From positions 62,001-126,000 of the forward strand of contig VGTH01000008.1 of the NCBI GenBank assembly GCA_016874755.1: a DNA stretch of 64,000 nucleotides. The letters are read 5' to 3'. Origin of the DNA: Deltaproteobacteria bacterium (GTDB lineage: Bacteria; Desulfobacterota; Binatia; UBA9968). A program made the translations under genes and the position numbers. Shown one piece after another: positions 35,270 through 43,899 of the stretch (positions within the stretch are counted from its first letter, which is position 1; the number at the start of each line of letters is the position of its first letter). Under the pieces are notes generated by a model. The model searched no databases, had not been told where the DNA came from, and saw only the letters and a program-made list of their open reading frames with translations.

Positions 35270-36277
35270 TTAGCTTGCAGGCCGTTGGGCGGTGACGGAG
35301 CGCCAAGCTTTATACAAGGCGATGATCGGTCCCAGCCAAGTCTTTTCGCTCATTTCACCCAGGCTTGCTTTGAGGTTTTCGTTTTCTTGCCGTAGCCGGT
35401 CGATCTCCGCCACTGACGCGCGCAACTGATCGGCATTGCGACTATCCACCTGGCGGAAGGCTTCCACCAAAGCTCCCTCGGCGCTTGCAATGGAAGCGGG
35501 CGTCTCGGCAGGCGCCTGCATGATTTGCTCAAGCTTGTCGAGATCAAGCGTCGGGTCGGTCGCTAGCACCATCAAATAGCGATAGCAGGGCTCCTTGTAA
35601 TCATAAGGGCCGATCCGTTCATTGTAGATGCGATTGACCGATTCGTAAAATTCGCTGAACGGATTTTGATATTGGGTATCGAAGAATATCAGTATCTGGT
35701 GGATGAACCGGTAAAGATAGTTATCCGGCAATACGACAACGCGCGATGCGCCCTGCGCTTTGATCGTGGCAACGACTTCTTCAACCGGTTGCAGTCCGTA
35801 TCGAACATGCTGCATGGCCGGTTCGAATTCGTGCGCATACTTACCCCAGACAAAATCAAACACCAGCCGGTCGATGTGATTGACAATGTCACGCTTCACC
35901 GGACTGCCGATCACAACTAATCCCCGGGTCACTCGCATCATTTCGGCGACTAGCCCGGGCCGCTGCTCCTGCGGGATATGCTCGTAAACGTCGGTGACGA
36001 AACAGGCGTCGAATGCTTTGTCCGGAAACGGAATCGCGACCGGCATCGGCAGCGTTGGAACTTCCTTTTCGTCGTGGGTCGGATAGCGTGTGATGCGCGA
36101 CTCCGGGAGATACTCACGCAGGTTGGTTGGATAACGCGATAGTTCAAGCACGCGAGGCTCGGTAAGCGATTTTTGTCGTGCCCCCTCGCGAATACAACGG
36201 GCGATCTGCATCATGTTTTGATACTGATCGAAGACGTTGCCGAGAAATGTTTGCGTGCGCGCTGATTGCTTGCTCAA
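35270..36277 (-). CDS. Methyltransferase-like protein with C-terminal coiled coil
   Basis: A 335-residue protein. The central part looks like a class I methyltransferase of the type 11 group (FPDKAFDACFVTDVYEHIPQ, then MMRVTRGLVVIGSPV), although the N-terminal glycine loop is weak. The C-terminal 80 residues form a coiled coil (IDRLRQENENLKASLGEM), a common bearing for polysaccharide-cluster enzymes. The start is TTG at 36277, seven bases after AAGGAGG. The upstream in-frame TTG at 36301 lacks a site. The target is unknown, but the position within the polysaccharide cluster suggests methylation of a sugar or lipid intermediate. Confidence 0.72.
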   Translation of the reverse strand: MSKQSARTQTFLGNVFDQYQNMMQIARCIREGARQKSLTEPRVLELSRYPTNLREYLPESRITRYPTHDEKEVPTLPMPVAIPFPDKAFDACFVTDVYEHIPQEQRPGLVAEMMRVTRGLVVIGSPVKRDIVNHIDRLVFDFVWGKYAHEFEPAMQHVRYGLQPVEEVVATIKAQGASRVVVLPDNYLYRFIHQILIFFDTQYQNPFSEFYESVNRIYNERIGPYDYKEPCYRYLMVLATDPTLDLDKLEQIMQAPAETPASIASAEGALVEAFRQVDSRNADQLRASVAEIDRLRQENENLKASLGEMSEKTWLGPIIALYKAWRSVTAQRPAS

Positions 36278-36335
36278 GGGACCGCCTCCTTGGGTGCTCA
36301 AATGGTTATAACAAGGCGGGTTGGTTGTTCAACCG

Positions 36336-37358
36336 TTAGGATCGCGCAGCGATAGCATGTTTTTCCCGGCGTAAAGAACCGGATCGATGGGGTTGCCACT
36401 GAAGGTTCCATTTTTTCTCAAAGCGCTCCCGGTTTTGGGCGAAAATGCTGTTGTACTCTCCGGTCGCCTCGAGCTTTTCGAAGGCCGCGCGGCCGAAGTG
36501 ATGGACGAACACGCCGGGTGCGCAAACCACCCGGTAGCCGGCACGCTTGATCCGCAACGAATAGTCGTCATCCTCGAACATGCCGACGCCAAATTGTTCA
36601 TCGAGTGGTCCGATCGCATCGTAAATTTCGCGGCGGAATGCCACACAGAACATTGCGAGCATATGGATATCCGCGATGGTTCGAGCGTTTCTCCGCATGG
36701 TGTAGCGCGCGAAGCTCTCCATTTCCTCCCAAGTGCGGTAGTAAACTTCGACTCTCGCCTCGTTGCCGACGAAATTGCTAACCGGGCCGACCAAACCAAT
36801 GGCGCGGTCTTGCAGATGCCACAGCAGGCCCTCAAGCCAGCCAGGAGGAACTATCGTGTCGTTATTGAGTAGTACCAAGAAGTCACCGCGTGCGCGGGCG
36901 ATTCCCTGGTTGTTGGCGCGGGCGAATCCTTCGTTGCGATCGTTCAGCAAGAAGGTGATCCATTTGCATTCGTGGGCGACTCGTTGCAGGTAAGCCGGTG
37001 TGTTATCGGTCGACCGATTGTCGACAACGATCACTTCGGAATTTGCGTATTCGGTGTTGCGCGCGATGCTTTCCAGACAAAGTTTGGTCAGAGGTAAGTT
37101 GTTATAGGTAACAATGATGATGCTAACGCGCGGTGGCTTGGATTCGTGGCGATGGTTAGCAGTTTCCTTGAGAGGGCGATAGGTGAGAATCCTGTTAAGC
37201 GCATCCGGGTCGAGATGGGGCAACAGCGTTAGCCCGTCGTGGAAACCTGCCGCCGTCAGTGCTGCGTTCTTTGCGGCACCGACAAAGCGCTGGATCACTC
37301 CCCAGCGATGCAGCGTGCGCCATGTTGCTGCGCGGAGGCTGTAGGGCATGCAGTGCAT
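36336..37358 (-). CDS. Glycosyltransferase family 2
   Basis: A 340-residue GT-A enzyme. The core starts at about residue 77 (VSIIIVTYNNLPLTKLCLES), followed by VIVVDNRSTDNTPAYL, NRSTD and NEGFARANNQGIARARGDF. The DxD-type motif LLNNDTIVP and the acceptor-side FGVGMFEDDDYSLRIKRAGY complete the pattern of rhamnosyl/N-acetylhexosamine transferases. The N-terminal 75 residues are an extra helical region. It is the promoter-distal member of the minus-strand polysaccharide genes. Confidence 0.92.
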   Translation of the reverse strand: MHCMPYSLRAATWRTLHRWGVIQRFVGAAKNAALTAAGFHDGLTLLPHLDPDALNRILTYRPLKETANHRHESKPPRVSIIIVTYNNLPLTKLCLESIARNTEYANSEVIVVDNRSTDNTPAYLQRVAHECKWITFLLNDRNEGFARANNQGIARARGDFLVLLNNDTIVPPGWLEGLLWHLQDRAIGLVGPVSNFVGNEARVEVYYRTWEEMESFARYTMRRNARTIADIHMLAMFCVAFRREIYDAIGPLDEQFGVGMFEDDDYSLRIKRAGYRVVCAPGVFVHHFGRAAFEKLEATGEYNSIFAQNRERFEKKWNLQWQPHRSGSLRREKHAIAARS

Positions 37359-37413
37359 TATTTGCGGGAACCACTCATGACACAGCTAGCCCGACATCTA
37401 CCGAAAGACGGGG

Positions 37414-38496
37414 CTATTGTTTCAAAATCTTCGCCAACTCGGCTTTGAATTGCAGCCCTTCGTCGCTTTCGCCCTTGAGATAGTAGTCAATGGATTCTTT
37501 GGGCGATTGGAGAGACAACTTCGACTCACGCAAGTGTTTGTTCATCAGCGTGCCTTCGACCAGATGTGAGCTGCGCGACTCGTGCTTCTGCAAAACCTCC
37601 TGCGCTTCTTTGGTTGTCATGAAGGCAACGAATAGTTTGGCGAGGTTTGGGTGCGGCGCGTTGCGCGGCACGCTGAGTTGGAAATAGTCGGTATTGATCG
37701 GCGTCGTGCCCGGCACCGCCATGATCGGTGCGCCTTTGGCCTTCCACTTCCACATGGCGCTCAGCGAGTCGCCGAGGTTGGCCATGATCGGATACTCGCC
37801 GCTGACGATGCGTTCTTCCTCGCTGTAGCGCAGGCGCCCGGCGCTGATGGCGACCAACTTGCGGGCGAAGTCTTTTACTTTCTCCGTGCCCCAATTGAGC
37901 GACAGCTCGGCCAGCCAGGCAACATAGGGAGGAATAGCGATTTTCCCGGCCCAGGTCGGGCTCAATTTCGGGTCTACTAAATCGAGGTAGCTCTTCGGCG
38001 CTTTGTCCTTGGGGATCAAATTGACGTTATAGATGATGCCGTTGGGCGAGGTGTAGGTGAGCACGGTTTCGCTGGGATAGATTTCCATTTGCTTGGTGAC
38101 CCACGGAAAGATGCCGGCGTAGTTGACTTTTTCGAGGGCGTTCTCGACGTGCATCAATGCCTGGTGCGACTGCGAGCCCAAGAAAATATCGGAAGATACT
38201 TTGTTGCCGGATTTGATCTCGGCAATATGGCGTGCGGCGCGCGCGTTCATGTCTGGCCCGGCGGCAAAGGCGATTTTCATTTTCGTACCAAAGCGCTTGT
38301 TGAACGCCGCTTCGAGATCGCTCTGTCCCTTTCTGCCGCCGAAGGTGCCGGCGCCGGCGATAAAGACGAGCTCTTCCTCTTTTCTTGCCGCAGCGACCAA
38401 AGACTCCACGGTGTCGGCCGCAAAAGCTTTTGCGGAGTGGACCAGCTGCGCCCCCAGCAATGCTGCTCCAGCCAAGAATAAATTCAGTTTCGTCAT
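37414..38496 (-). CDS. ABC-type solute-binding protein (paralog of 28050)
   Basis: A 360-residue secreted protein with signal peptide LFLAGAALLGAQLVHSAKAFA. It shares IPKDKAPKSY, DLVDPKLSPTWAGK and EERIVSGEYPIM with the binding protein at 28050, so the two are recent paralogs. ATG at 38496 has AAAGGCGA upstream, whereas the longer frame from 38541 has no ribosome-binding site. It lies 23 bp after the haem-oxygenase-fold gene on the same strand. As with the other copy, a binding protein is paired with an oxygen-using enzyme and no permease. Confidence 0.88.
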   Translation of the reverse strand: MTKLNLFLAGAALLGAQLVHSAKAFAADTVESLVAAARKEEELVFIAGAGTFGGRKGQSDLEAAFNKRFGTKMKIAFAAGPDMNARAARHIAEIKSGNKVSSDIFLGSQSHQALMHVENALEKVNYAGIFPWVTKQMEIYPSETVLTYTSPNGIIYNVNLIPKDKAPKSYLDLVDPKLSPTWAGKIAIPPYVAWLAELSLNWGTEKVKDFARKLVAISAGRLRYSEEERIVSGEYPIMANLGDSLSAMWKWKAKGAPIMAVPGTTPINTDYFQLSVPRNAPHPNLAKLFVAFMTTKEAQEVLQKHESRSSHLVEGTLMNKHLRESKLSLQSPKESIDYYLKGESDEGLQFKAELAKILKQ

Positions 38497-38519
38497 GATC
38501 GCGATTCGCCTTTCTGCGT

Positions 38520-39263
38520 TTAATGGGTTGCCGCGTAGCAACCGTCCATGAACATTTTATTCAAGTCCGCCGGTGTCACAGCGCAATACTCAGCCGGGTA
38601 GCCGGGCCGCTCGTTGATGCCTTCTTGCAGCATGCGGACGAGCACATGTTGGGTCACCGCGCCATGGGCCATGCGATCTAGATGATCCTGCGTATCCGCT
38701 TCATGGTGCTTGGAGAAATAGCTCGCCTGGGCGGTGGTGAGGCCGTAGTATTTCGTCAGCGCTTTGAAGAAATCCAAACAGGACTCGCCGAAGGGGTGTT
38801 CCCACAAAACCGAGAACCAATATTCTTGAATCTGCCCGTCGTTGATCAGCGTGCGGTGAAAATCCGGCAGGGCGCGGCACTCGGGCAGCATGGGTGTGAG
38901 CAGCACTTCTTCTTTGGTTAAGCCCAATGCTTCGCCGGTGCTCATGAGAATCTGAATGTGCCCCGGAGGCGAGGGGTGACCAAATTCATCGAGAACTTTC
39001 TGGGTATAGACGTTCATCAAGTCGACGTTCTTCACGAAGAACCAAAGATGCTTGTAGAACGCCGAGGTGTACACCGAATTGATCACCGGCACGAAGGCGC
39101 CCCAATTTTTGTAAAAGAGTTGGATGGTCTCTTTTTTGAGCTTGCCTGCTTTGAGCTCATCCATGAAACGGGTCTTGTCGACCGTTTGCTTCCAGCGCTT
39201 GTCACATTTAGCCGCCAGCTCGGCAATGAATTCCTTGGCTTGCGACTCGTTGAGTTTCAACAT
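38520..39263 (-). CDS. Haem-oxygenase-fold (TenA/PqqC-like) diiron-type enzyme
   Basis: A 247-residue all-helical protein resembling the iron-containing redox-enzyme/HDO group (TenA, PqqC, SznF-like fold). Likely iron ligands lie in ISHEF-like positions: FYKNWGAFVPVINS, VLDEFGHPSPPGH and YFSKHHEADTQDHLD, the last carrying His-x-Glu and Asp-x-x-His spacing. ATG at 39263 has AGGAG upstream. It is paired with a binding-protein gene. It might oxidise or cleave an imported substrate. The metal site should be confirmed by structure prediction. Confidence 0.7.
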   Translation of the reverse strand: MLKLNESQAKEFIAELAAKCDKRWKQTVDKTRFMDELKAGKLKKETIQLFYKNWGAFVPVINSVYTSAFYKHLWFFVKNVDLMNVYTQKVLDEFGHPSPPGHIQILMSTGEALGLTKEEVLLTPMLPECRALPDFHRTLINDGQIQEYWFSVLWEHPFGESCLDFFKALTKYYGLTTAQASYFSKHHEADTQDHLDRMAHGAVTQHVLVRMLQEGINERPGYPAEYCAVTPADLNKMFMDGCYAATH

Positions 39264-39410
39264 TGCGCATCTGCTCCTAATAAATCTCTAGGGAAGGTAT
39301 TTGAGGATTGGCGCTGCGTCAAGGTCCGCTACCGCCTGAGTTAGAGTGTATTCGGTGGCTCGCGGCGTGTCGTGATCGCATGGTATATGTTGATTCGAGG
39401 AAGCTCACAG

Positions 39411-40898
39411 ATGCACAACAATTCAGGGATTGCTCGATTTCCTTTCGACAACACCTTCGCGCGCGAGCTGGAGGGGTTCTACGTCTCGTGGCAGGCGACG
39501 CAGGTGGCGCGGCCGGAGTTGGTGCGGTTCAATCACGATCTGGCGCAAGAATTGGGTTTGGATGGCGCGGCTCTCGCGTCCGAATTCGGGGCGAGGGTCT
39601 TTGCCGGCAACGAGACCCCGCAGGGCGCGGCGCCGTTGGCGCAAGCTTATGCCGGGCATCAGTTTGGCGGCTTTTCACCGAGGCTCGGCGATGGGCGGGC
39701 GCTGCTGCTTGGCGAAGTGATCGATCGGCATGGACGCCGTCGCGACATTCAGCTAAAAGGCTCCGGGCCGACGCCGTTCTCGCGCGCCGGCGACGGCAAG
39801 GCCGCGCTCGGGCCAGTGCTGCGCGAGTATCTGATCGGCGAGGCGATGCATGCGCTGGGCATTCCCACCACTCGGGCGCTGGCCGCGGTGACTACGGGCG
39901 AAGCGATCTATCGCGAGACCGCGCTGCCGGGCGCGGTTTTGACGCGCGTTGCCGCCAGCCATATTCGCGTCGGCACCTTTCAATTCTTCGCGGCGCGCGG
40001 CGAATGGGACAAGGTGCGCCGCCTGGCCGACTATGTGATCGGCCGCCACTATCCCGAATTGCTGGGCCACGCGCAGCCGTATCTTAAATTGCTCGAAAGC
40101 GTCTGCGACCGGCAAGCCGCGCTCGTCGCTCGTTGGATGAACGTCAGTTTCATTCACGGCGTGATGAATACCGATAACATGACAGTCTCCGGCGAGACCA
40201 TCGACTATGGCCCTTGTGCGTTTATGGATCACTATGATCCGGCGACCTGTTTTAGTTCCATCGATGCGCGCGGCCGCTACGCCTATGGCAATCAGCCGAC
40301 GATTGCGCAGTGGAACTTGGCGCGCTTTGCCGAGACTTTGCTGCCGCTGCTCGATGGCGATGAGAAGCGCGCCATCGAGATCGCCCGGGGAGTGATCAAC
40401 CGTTTCCCATCTCTCTACGAACGGTACTGGCTAAACGGCATGCGCGCCAAGCTCGGTTTGCTGAGCGAAGACGAAGCCGATTTGCACCTCGCCGAAGGAT
40501 TTCTCACGGCAATGGCGGGCAGCCACGTCGACTACACGTTGGCGTTTCGTTGCCTCGCCGATGCCGCTTTGGGCGACGAGCAGCGGATTCGCGCGCTGTT
40601 TGCCGATCCGGCTGCGTACGATCAATGGAGCAAAGGCTGGCGCGCCCGGCTCATGCGTGAAGAGCTATCTCCCGCGGAGCGAGCGCAGTCGATGCGCAGA
40701 GCGAGCCCGGCATTCATACCGCGCAATCACCGGGTCGAGGAAGCGTTGAGCGCCGCCGTCGAGCGCGGCGACTATGGTCCGTTCGATTCAATGCTCAAGA
40801 TTCTGGCGCGCCCGTTCGACGATCAGCCGGAATTTTCGGCCTACGCGGAACCTCTCCACGATGGAAATCCGGGCTACCGAACTTTTTGCGGCACCTGA
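39411..40898 (+). CDS. selO: Protein adenylyltransferase SelO (YdiU family)
   Basis: A 495-residue SelO/YdiU pseudokinase, which transfers AMP to Ser/Thr/Tyr of target proteins in redox-stress responses. Key motifs: YAGHQFGGFSPRLGDGRALL, QLKGSGPTPFSRAGDGKAAL (ATP-binding Lys and Gly loop), HGVMNTDNMTVSGETIDYGP (metal-binding Asn and Asp). The C-terminus ends YRTFCGT, retaining the Cys that aligns with the Sec of eukaryotic SelO. ATG at 39411 follows GAGGAAG. The divergent neighbour is the diiron-type gene, with a 147-bp shared promoter region. Confidence 0.94.
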   Translation: MHNNSGIARFPFDNTFARELEGFYVSWQATQVARPELVRFNHDLAQELGLDGAALASEFGARVFAGNETPQGAAPLAQAYAGHQFGGFSPRLGDGRALLLGEVIDRHGRRRDIQLKGSGPTPFSRAGDGKAALGPVLREYLIGEAMHALGIPTTRALAAVTTGEAIYRETALPGAVLTRVAASHIRVGTFQFFAARGEWDKVRRLADYVIGRHYPELLGHAQPYLKLLESVCDRQAALVARWMNVSFIHGVMNTDNMTVSGETIDYGPCAFMDHYDPATCFSSIDARGRYAYGNQPTIAQWNLARFAETLLPLLDGDEKRAIEIARGVINRFPSLYERYWLNGMRAKLGLLSEDEADLHLAEGFLTAMAGSHVDYTLAFRCLADAALGDEQRIRALFADPAAYDQWSKGWRARLMREELSPAERAQSMRRASPAFIPRNHRVEEALSAAVERGDYGPFDSMLKILARPFDDQPEFSAYAEPLHDGNPGYRTFCGT

Positions 40899-40949
40899 CA
40901 TGCTAGCCTCGATTTGACTTGCGCGCGCCACCTGCGCTACAGGGCGGCG

Positions 40950-41522
40950 ATGAAAAACCTACTCGGTGCGCTCTTTTTCGTTGCGTTGACTTGCGGTGCG
41001 GCTAACGCCCAGACTCCCTAGTATCAAGGCCAAACGATTCGCTTCGTCATCGGCTATCCGGCCGGGAGCGCGCATGACTTGTGGGCGCGCTTGGTGGCGC
41101 CCTGCATGACTTAGCAAATCGCCGGCAACCCGCACATCATCGTGCGAAACATGCCGGGCGCCGGTTCGGCGGTGGCGGCGAACTATGCTTACAGCATCGC
41201 CAAGCCCGACGGCTTGACGACCGCGGTCACCAATGCTGGACTCTACTTCGATCAAATTCTCGGCCGCAAATAGGCGCAGTGCGATTGGGCCAAGTTCGGC
41301 TGGATCGGCAGCACGACGCGCACCTACCCGCTGCTTTACATGGCGGCGAAAAGTCCTTACGGGAGCACTCACGAGTTGCGCAGCGCCGCGGCGCCGCCCA
41401 AGTGCGGCAGCACCGGCACCGGCAACAGCGGCTACTACATTGCCAAGCTGCTCGAAGAATCCATCGGGGCCAAGTTTCAAATCGTCTCTGGCTCAACGGA
41501 GCAAGTGCGGCGGGCACCATGA
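40950..41522 (+). pseudogene. TctC/Bug-like binding-protein relic with three in-frame TAG codons
   Basis: From ATG 40950 the frame gives a signal peptide (LLGALFFVALTCGAANA) and then a sequence clearly of the tripartite tricarboxylate transporter binding-protein family: IRFVIGYPAGSAHDLWARLV, IIVRNMPGAGSAVAANYAYS, DWAKFGWIGS and CGSTGTGNSGYYIAKLLEES. It is interrupted at 41019, 41112 and 41271, every time by TAG, with no TAA, TGA or frameshift over 190 codons. It ends at TGA 41520, well short of the usual 320 or so residues. Probably a truncated pseudogene. Amber read-through is the alternative. Confidence 0.8.
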
Positions 41523-41539
41523 TCCATAACAACGAAGTG

Positions 41540-41709
41540 AAAGAAGGCGGCGCTCGATAGCGGGCCAACGCCAGGCCGGTGCAGAGCAGCAAGGAAATAA
41601 ACAAAGGCTCCGACCAAACCATGGTGTGAGTCGTCAGTATCGTTGGCGCGGTCAAGGTGAGCAGCGCGGCGATGAAGCCCGCCAGCCCGACGCCGGTGGC
41701 GCGATAAAG
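41540..41709 (-). pseudogene. Membrane glycosyltransferase fragment (GT39-like)
   Basis: In the minus strand, directly after the TAA stop of the SH3 protein gene and in the same frame, the translation reads ALYRATGVGLAGFIAALLT followed by THTMVWSEPLFISLLLCTGL and ALARYR. This is typical of a transmembrane segment and luminal motif (WSEPLF) of polytopic mannosyl-type glycosyltransferases. Both ends of the gene are missing. About 55 codons remain between the SH3 gene and the TctC-like relic. Confidence 0.6.
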
Positions 41710-41712
41710 CGC

Positions 41713-42690
41713 TTAATTGATGCTAAGGCGGGCGAAGGCTTCGCTCCGCGCGGTGGGTGTGTCGGCGGGGCCGAGGAACTCGATGCGTACGAAGCCGGGT
41801 TCTTTGCCTTCTAGTTGGATCTTGGCCCAGGAGTTTTTCACACCGATTACCTGCACCAGCGTGCCTTCGGAAAATTTCTCAACTGTCGGGGCGGCGAATC
41901 TGGCTGCTTGTCTGATGGCGATTGGGCGGCGGGCGCGCAGGTAAAGTGGGTTGGCCGCTGAGGCGTAGTGCTCTTTGGCCGGTCGCGAGGCGACGGCCGG
42001 TGCTTCATCGACGCCATCGCCTTCGGCTTTGGCGCGGTGGCTCCCTTTCGGCTTCTTCTTCTTGGCTTTAGCAATCGCCGTCCCGGACGGCTTTGTGCCC
42101 GCTTCAGACCGATTGGTGGCGGCAATTTTTGGCGCATTGTCACCGCCGGCAACTGGTTGGGGAGGCGCGCTGTTTTCTACCGCAGTTGACGCCGTGCCGA
42201 GCGGCGGGCTTTCGACGGCCGCTATCGTTGCCGCGCGCTGTTCGAGGTTGGCGGGCGTTTGCGTCGATGCGGTCAAGCGCCGGCCTTTCCCCAGGAGGAG
42301 GTCGGTGCCAAGCACCGTGACAATCGAGGCCATGCTCAAGACCGAAGCGGTGAGCGCAAAGCGAAATCCCCAATCGTGGGCTGTGCCGCGGGTTAGACCG
42401 AAGCGCCGACGTTTGCGCGCCGATGTTGGGTTGGGCGCCGTGTTCGATGCGCGCTCGTTCTCCCACTGCTTGAAATCGGCGTGGGCGTCCGGTCGTTCGC
42501 GTTGATTTTGGCAGAACTCGCGCAATGCAACGATGCGCGTTACCAGCGATCGGTAAAGGTAAGCGTCGCTATCCTGAGGCGTCGTAGCGATGATCTGATT
42601 GAGCAGCTCGATGCTCTCTTCATAGCGGCGCTGCTTAATCAGCGATTCGAGCCGGTCGTACCGGGCCGCGTCGCGAAGTATCCCATCCAT
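41713..42690 (-). CDS. Membrane-anchored protein with C-terminal SH3 domain
   Basis: A 325-residue protein. Residues 1-90 are helical with a TPR-like pattern (YEESIELLNQIIATTPQDSD). One transmembrane helix lies at about 112-132 (FALTASVLSMASIVTVLGTD). A long low-complexity, Lys/Ala/Pro-rich linker (KAKKKKPKG) leads to a bacterial SH3 domain at the C-terminus (AIRQAARFAAPTVEKF, VQVIGVKNSWAKIQ). This suggests an inner-membrane protein whose SH3 domain reaches the periplasm. ATG at 42690 has GGAGG upstream. Function unknown. The stop adjoins a membrane-protein relic. Confidence 0.75.
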   Translation of the reverse strand: MDGILRDAARYDRLESLIKQRRYEESIELLNQIIATTPQDSDAYLYRSLVTRIVALREFCQNQRERPDAHADFKQWENERASNTAPNPTSARKRRRFGLTRGTAHDWGFRFALTASVLSMASIVTVLGTDLLLGKGRRLTASTQTPANLEQRAATIAAVESPPLGTASTAVENSAPPQPVAGGDNAPKIAATNRSEAGTKPSGTAIAKAKKKKPKGSHRAKAEGDGVDEAPAVASRPAKEHYASAANPLYLRARRPIAIRQAARFAAPTVEKFSEGTLVQVIGVKNSWAKIQLEGKEPGFVRIEFLGPADTPTARSEAFARLSIN

Positions 42691-42934
42691 GTTGTCCTCC
42701 ACCTGTGCGGTCCCTTCCTTGGGCTGTCGCGGCAGGCGCCACTCGAAGAATCGAAGCTAATTGCATACCAAATAAGGAGGGCAAAAGTCAAGAAAAATAT
42801 AACTACATTATATAAATGGCAATTTCTGGCCTTTCATACCAAGTGCGTGCGCCGCTGTGGCGCGCCATTTCGATCGCTTGCCGAAGCTTGGCGCTCTGAG
42901 CTACAGTGTGTGAAAATCGCTGGAGGTAAACCCT

Positions 42935-43291
42935 GTGGATTGCATCAACCTGAAAGATGAGATGGGTAAGGCGCAGCGCAAAGTCGATTTGTTCGGCACG
43001 GACAATTTTCGTTCCTGGCTGCTTTACTTCGTGCCTGGCGACGGCACCGACATGCATTATCATGCCAACCCGGAGACATTTTTAGTTTTTTCCGGCAACG
43101 GCATCGTCAAGGGCATCAAGGGCGAAGAGCGGCCGATCAAGAAAGACGATGTGCTCTGTTTAGCGGCCAAAGATTATTACCAGATCGTCAATACCGGCAG
43201 CGAGCCGCTGGTGCTGTTTGGCAATCGCTCGGAAGCGTTCGGTGGACCCCATATCAAGGCGGACGGCAGCGACCGCAATGCGCGGGTGTGA
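42935..43291 (+). CDS. Small cupin-domain protein
   Basis: A 118-residue single-domain cupin. The first metal motif is MHYHANPETFLVFSGNG (HxHx4Ex6G variant) and the second half contains LCLAAKDYYQIVNTG. The start is GTG at 42935, with GGAGGT eight bases upstream. The 244-bp upstream region includes an AT-rich tract (42786-42832). It is likely a small-molecule binding or isomerase-type cupin. The substrate is unknown. Confidence 0.85.
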   Translation: MDCINLKDEMGKAQRKVDLFGTDNFRSWLLYFVPGDGTDMHYHANPETFLVFSGNGIVKGIKGEERPIKKDDVLCLAAKDYYQIVNTGSEPLVLFGNRSEAFGGPHIKADGSDRNARV

Positions 43292-43314
43292 GACATCGTT
43301 TTCCGGAAGAAAAA

Positions 43315-43343
43315 TTGACATCCCCTAGCCAAGTGATTAAGTT
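43315..43343 (+). promoter_or_regulatory. Candidate sigma70 promoter for the FmdB-type gene
   Basis: TTGACA at 43315-43320, a 17-bp spacer, then TAAGTT at 43338-43343, 34 bp before the start codon. The -35 box is perfect and the -10 box is weak. Confidence 0.45.
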
Positions 43344-43376
43344 CCAGCGCAAACGCGCGTAAGGTGAGGATTTGCC

Positions 43377-43712
43377 ATGCCTGTTTACGAGTACCATTGC
43401 CAAAAATGCGGTGAGTTCGAGGTCACCCAACGAATCACGGAAAAGCCTTTGGGCAAATGTCCGACGTGCAAAGGCAAAGTGAAAAAGCTGATCTCCAATA
43501 CCTCGTTCCAATTGAAAGGCACCGGCTGGTACATCACCGATTACGCCCGCAAAGGCCAGAACGGCGATTCGAAAGCAACGAGCAGCACCACGTCGGAAAC
43601 CAAATCCGAGACCAAGAGCGAATCGAAGAAGAGCGAAAGCTCGTCCAGCTCAAGTAAGAGTGAGAAATCTTCATCGTCGAGCTCAACTTCGAGCCCGGCA
43701 TCGACGACGTGA
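43377..43712 (+). CDS. FmdB-type zinc-ribbon protein
   Basis: A 111-residue protein. Residues 1-40 are the FmdB regulatory-protein zinc ribbon ([16 protein letters not shown], then [14 protein letters not shown]) with two CxxC pairs. The remainder is a low-complexity Ser/Lys/Glu tail ([15 protein letters not shown]). FmdB-like proteins are widespread, small and of unclear role. A perfect terminator follows the stop codon. Confidence 0.9.
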   Translation: MPVYEYHCQKCGEFEVTQRITEKPLGKCPTCKGKVKKLISNTSFQLKGTGWYITDYARKGQNGDSKATSSTTSETKSETKSESKKSESSSSSSKSEKSSSSSSTSSPASTT

Positions 43713-43736
43713 GACAGCGTTAGGCCAGTGACTGCA

Positions 43737-43768
43737 GCAAACGGCGGGTTTCCCGCCGTTTGCATTTC
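43737..43768 (+). terminator. Perfect 12-bp stem terminator
   Basis: GCAAACGGCGGG (43737-43748), loop TTT, then CCCGCCGTTTGC (43752-43763), followed by ATTTC. It terminates the FmdB-type gene. The T-run is short. Confidence 0.75.
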
Positions 43769-43899
43769 TAGGCTTGGCGGCTATTGCGGGCGAAGCCTTT
43801 TTGAGCTTTTTAGCCGAATCAAACGTTTAAGTCTGGACGCCCAATCCATTTTTCGCTATAGCTGGGGCAGCCAATAACTACAAATTTAGGAGGTTCAAA

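Noticed and set aside
36301-36301. TTG at 36301 as start of the methyltransferase-like gene
   Set aside because: The AAGGAGG site lies downstream of it and is correctly spaced for TTG 36277 instead.
40950-41522. Genome-wide reassignment of TAG
   Set aside because: Several intact genes end properly in TAG at the expected family length, so a changed code is not supported. Only local suppression or decay remains possible.
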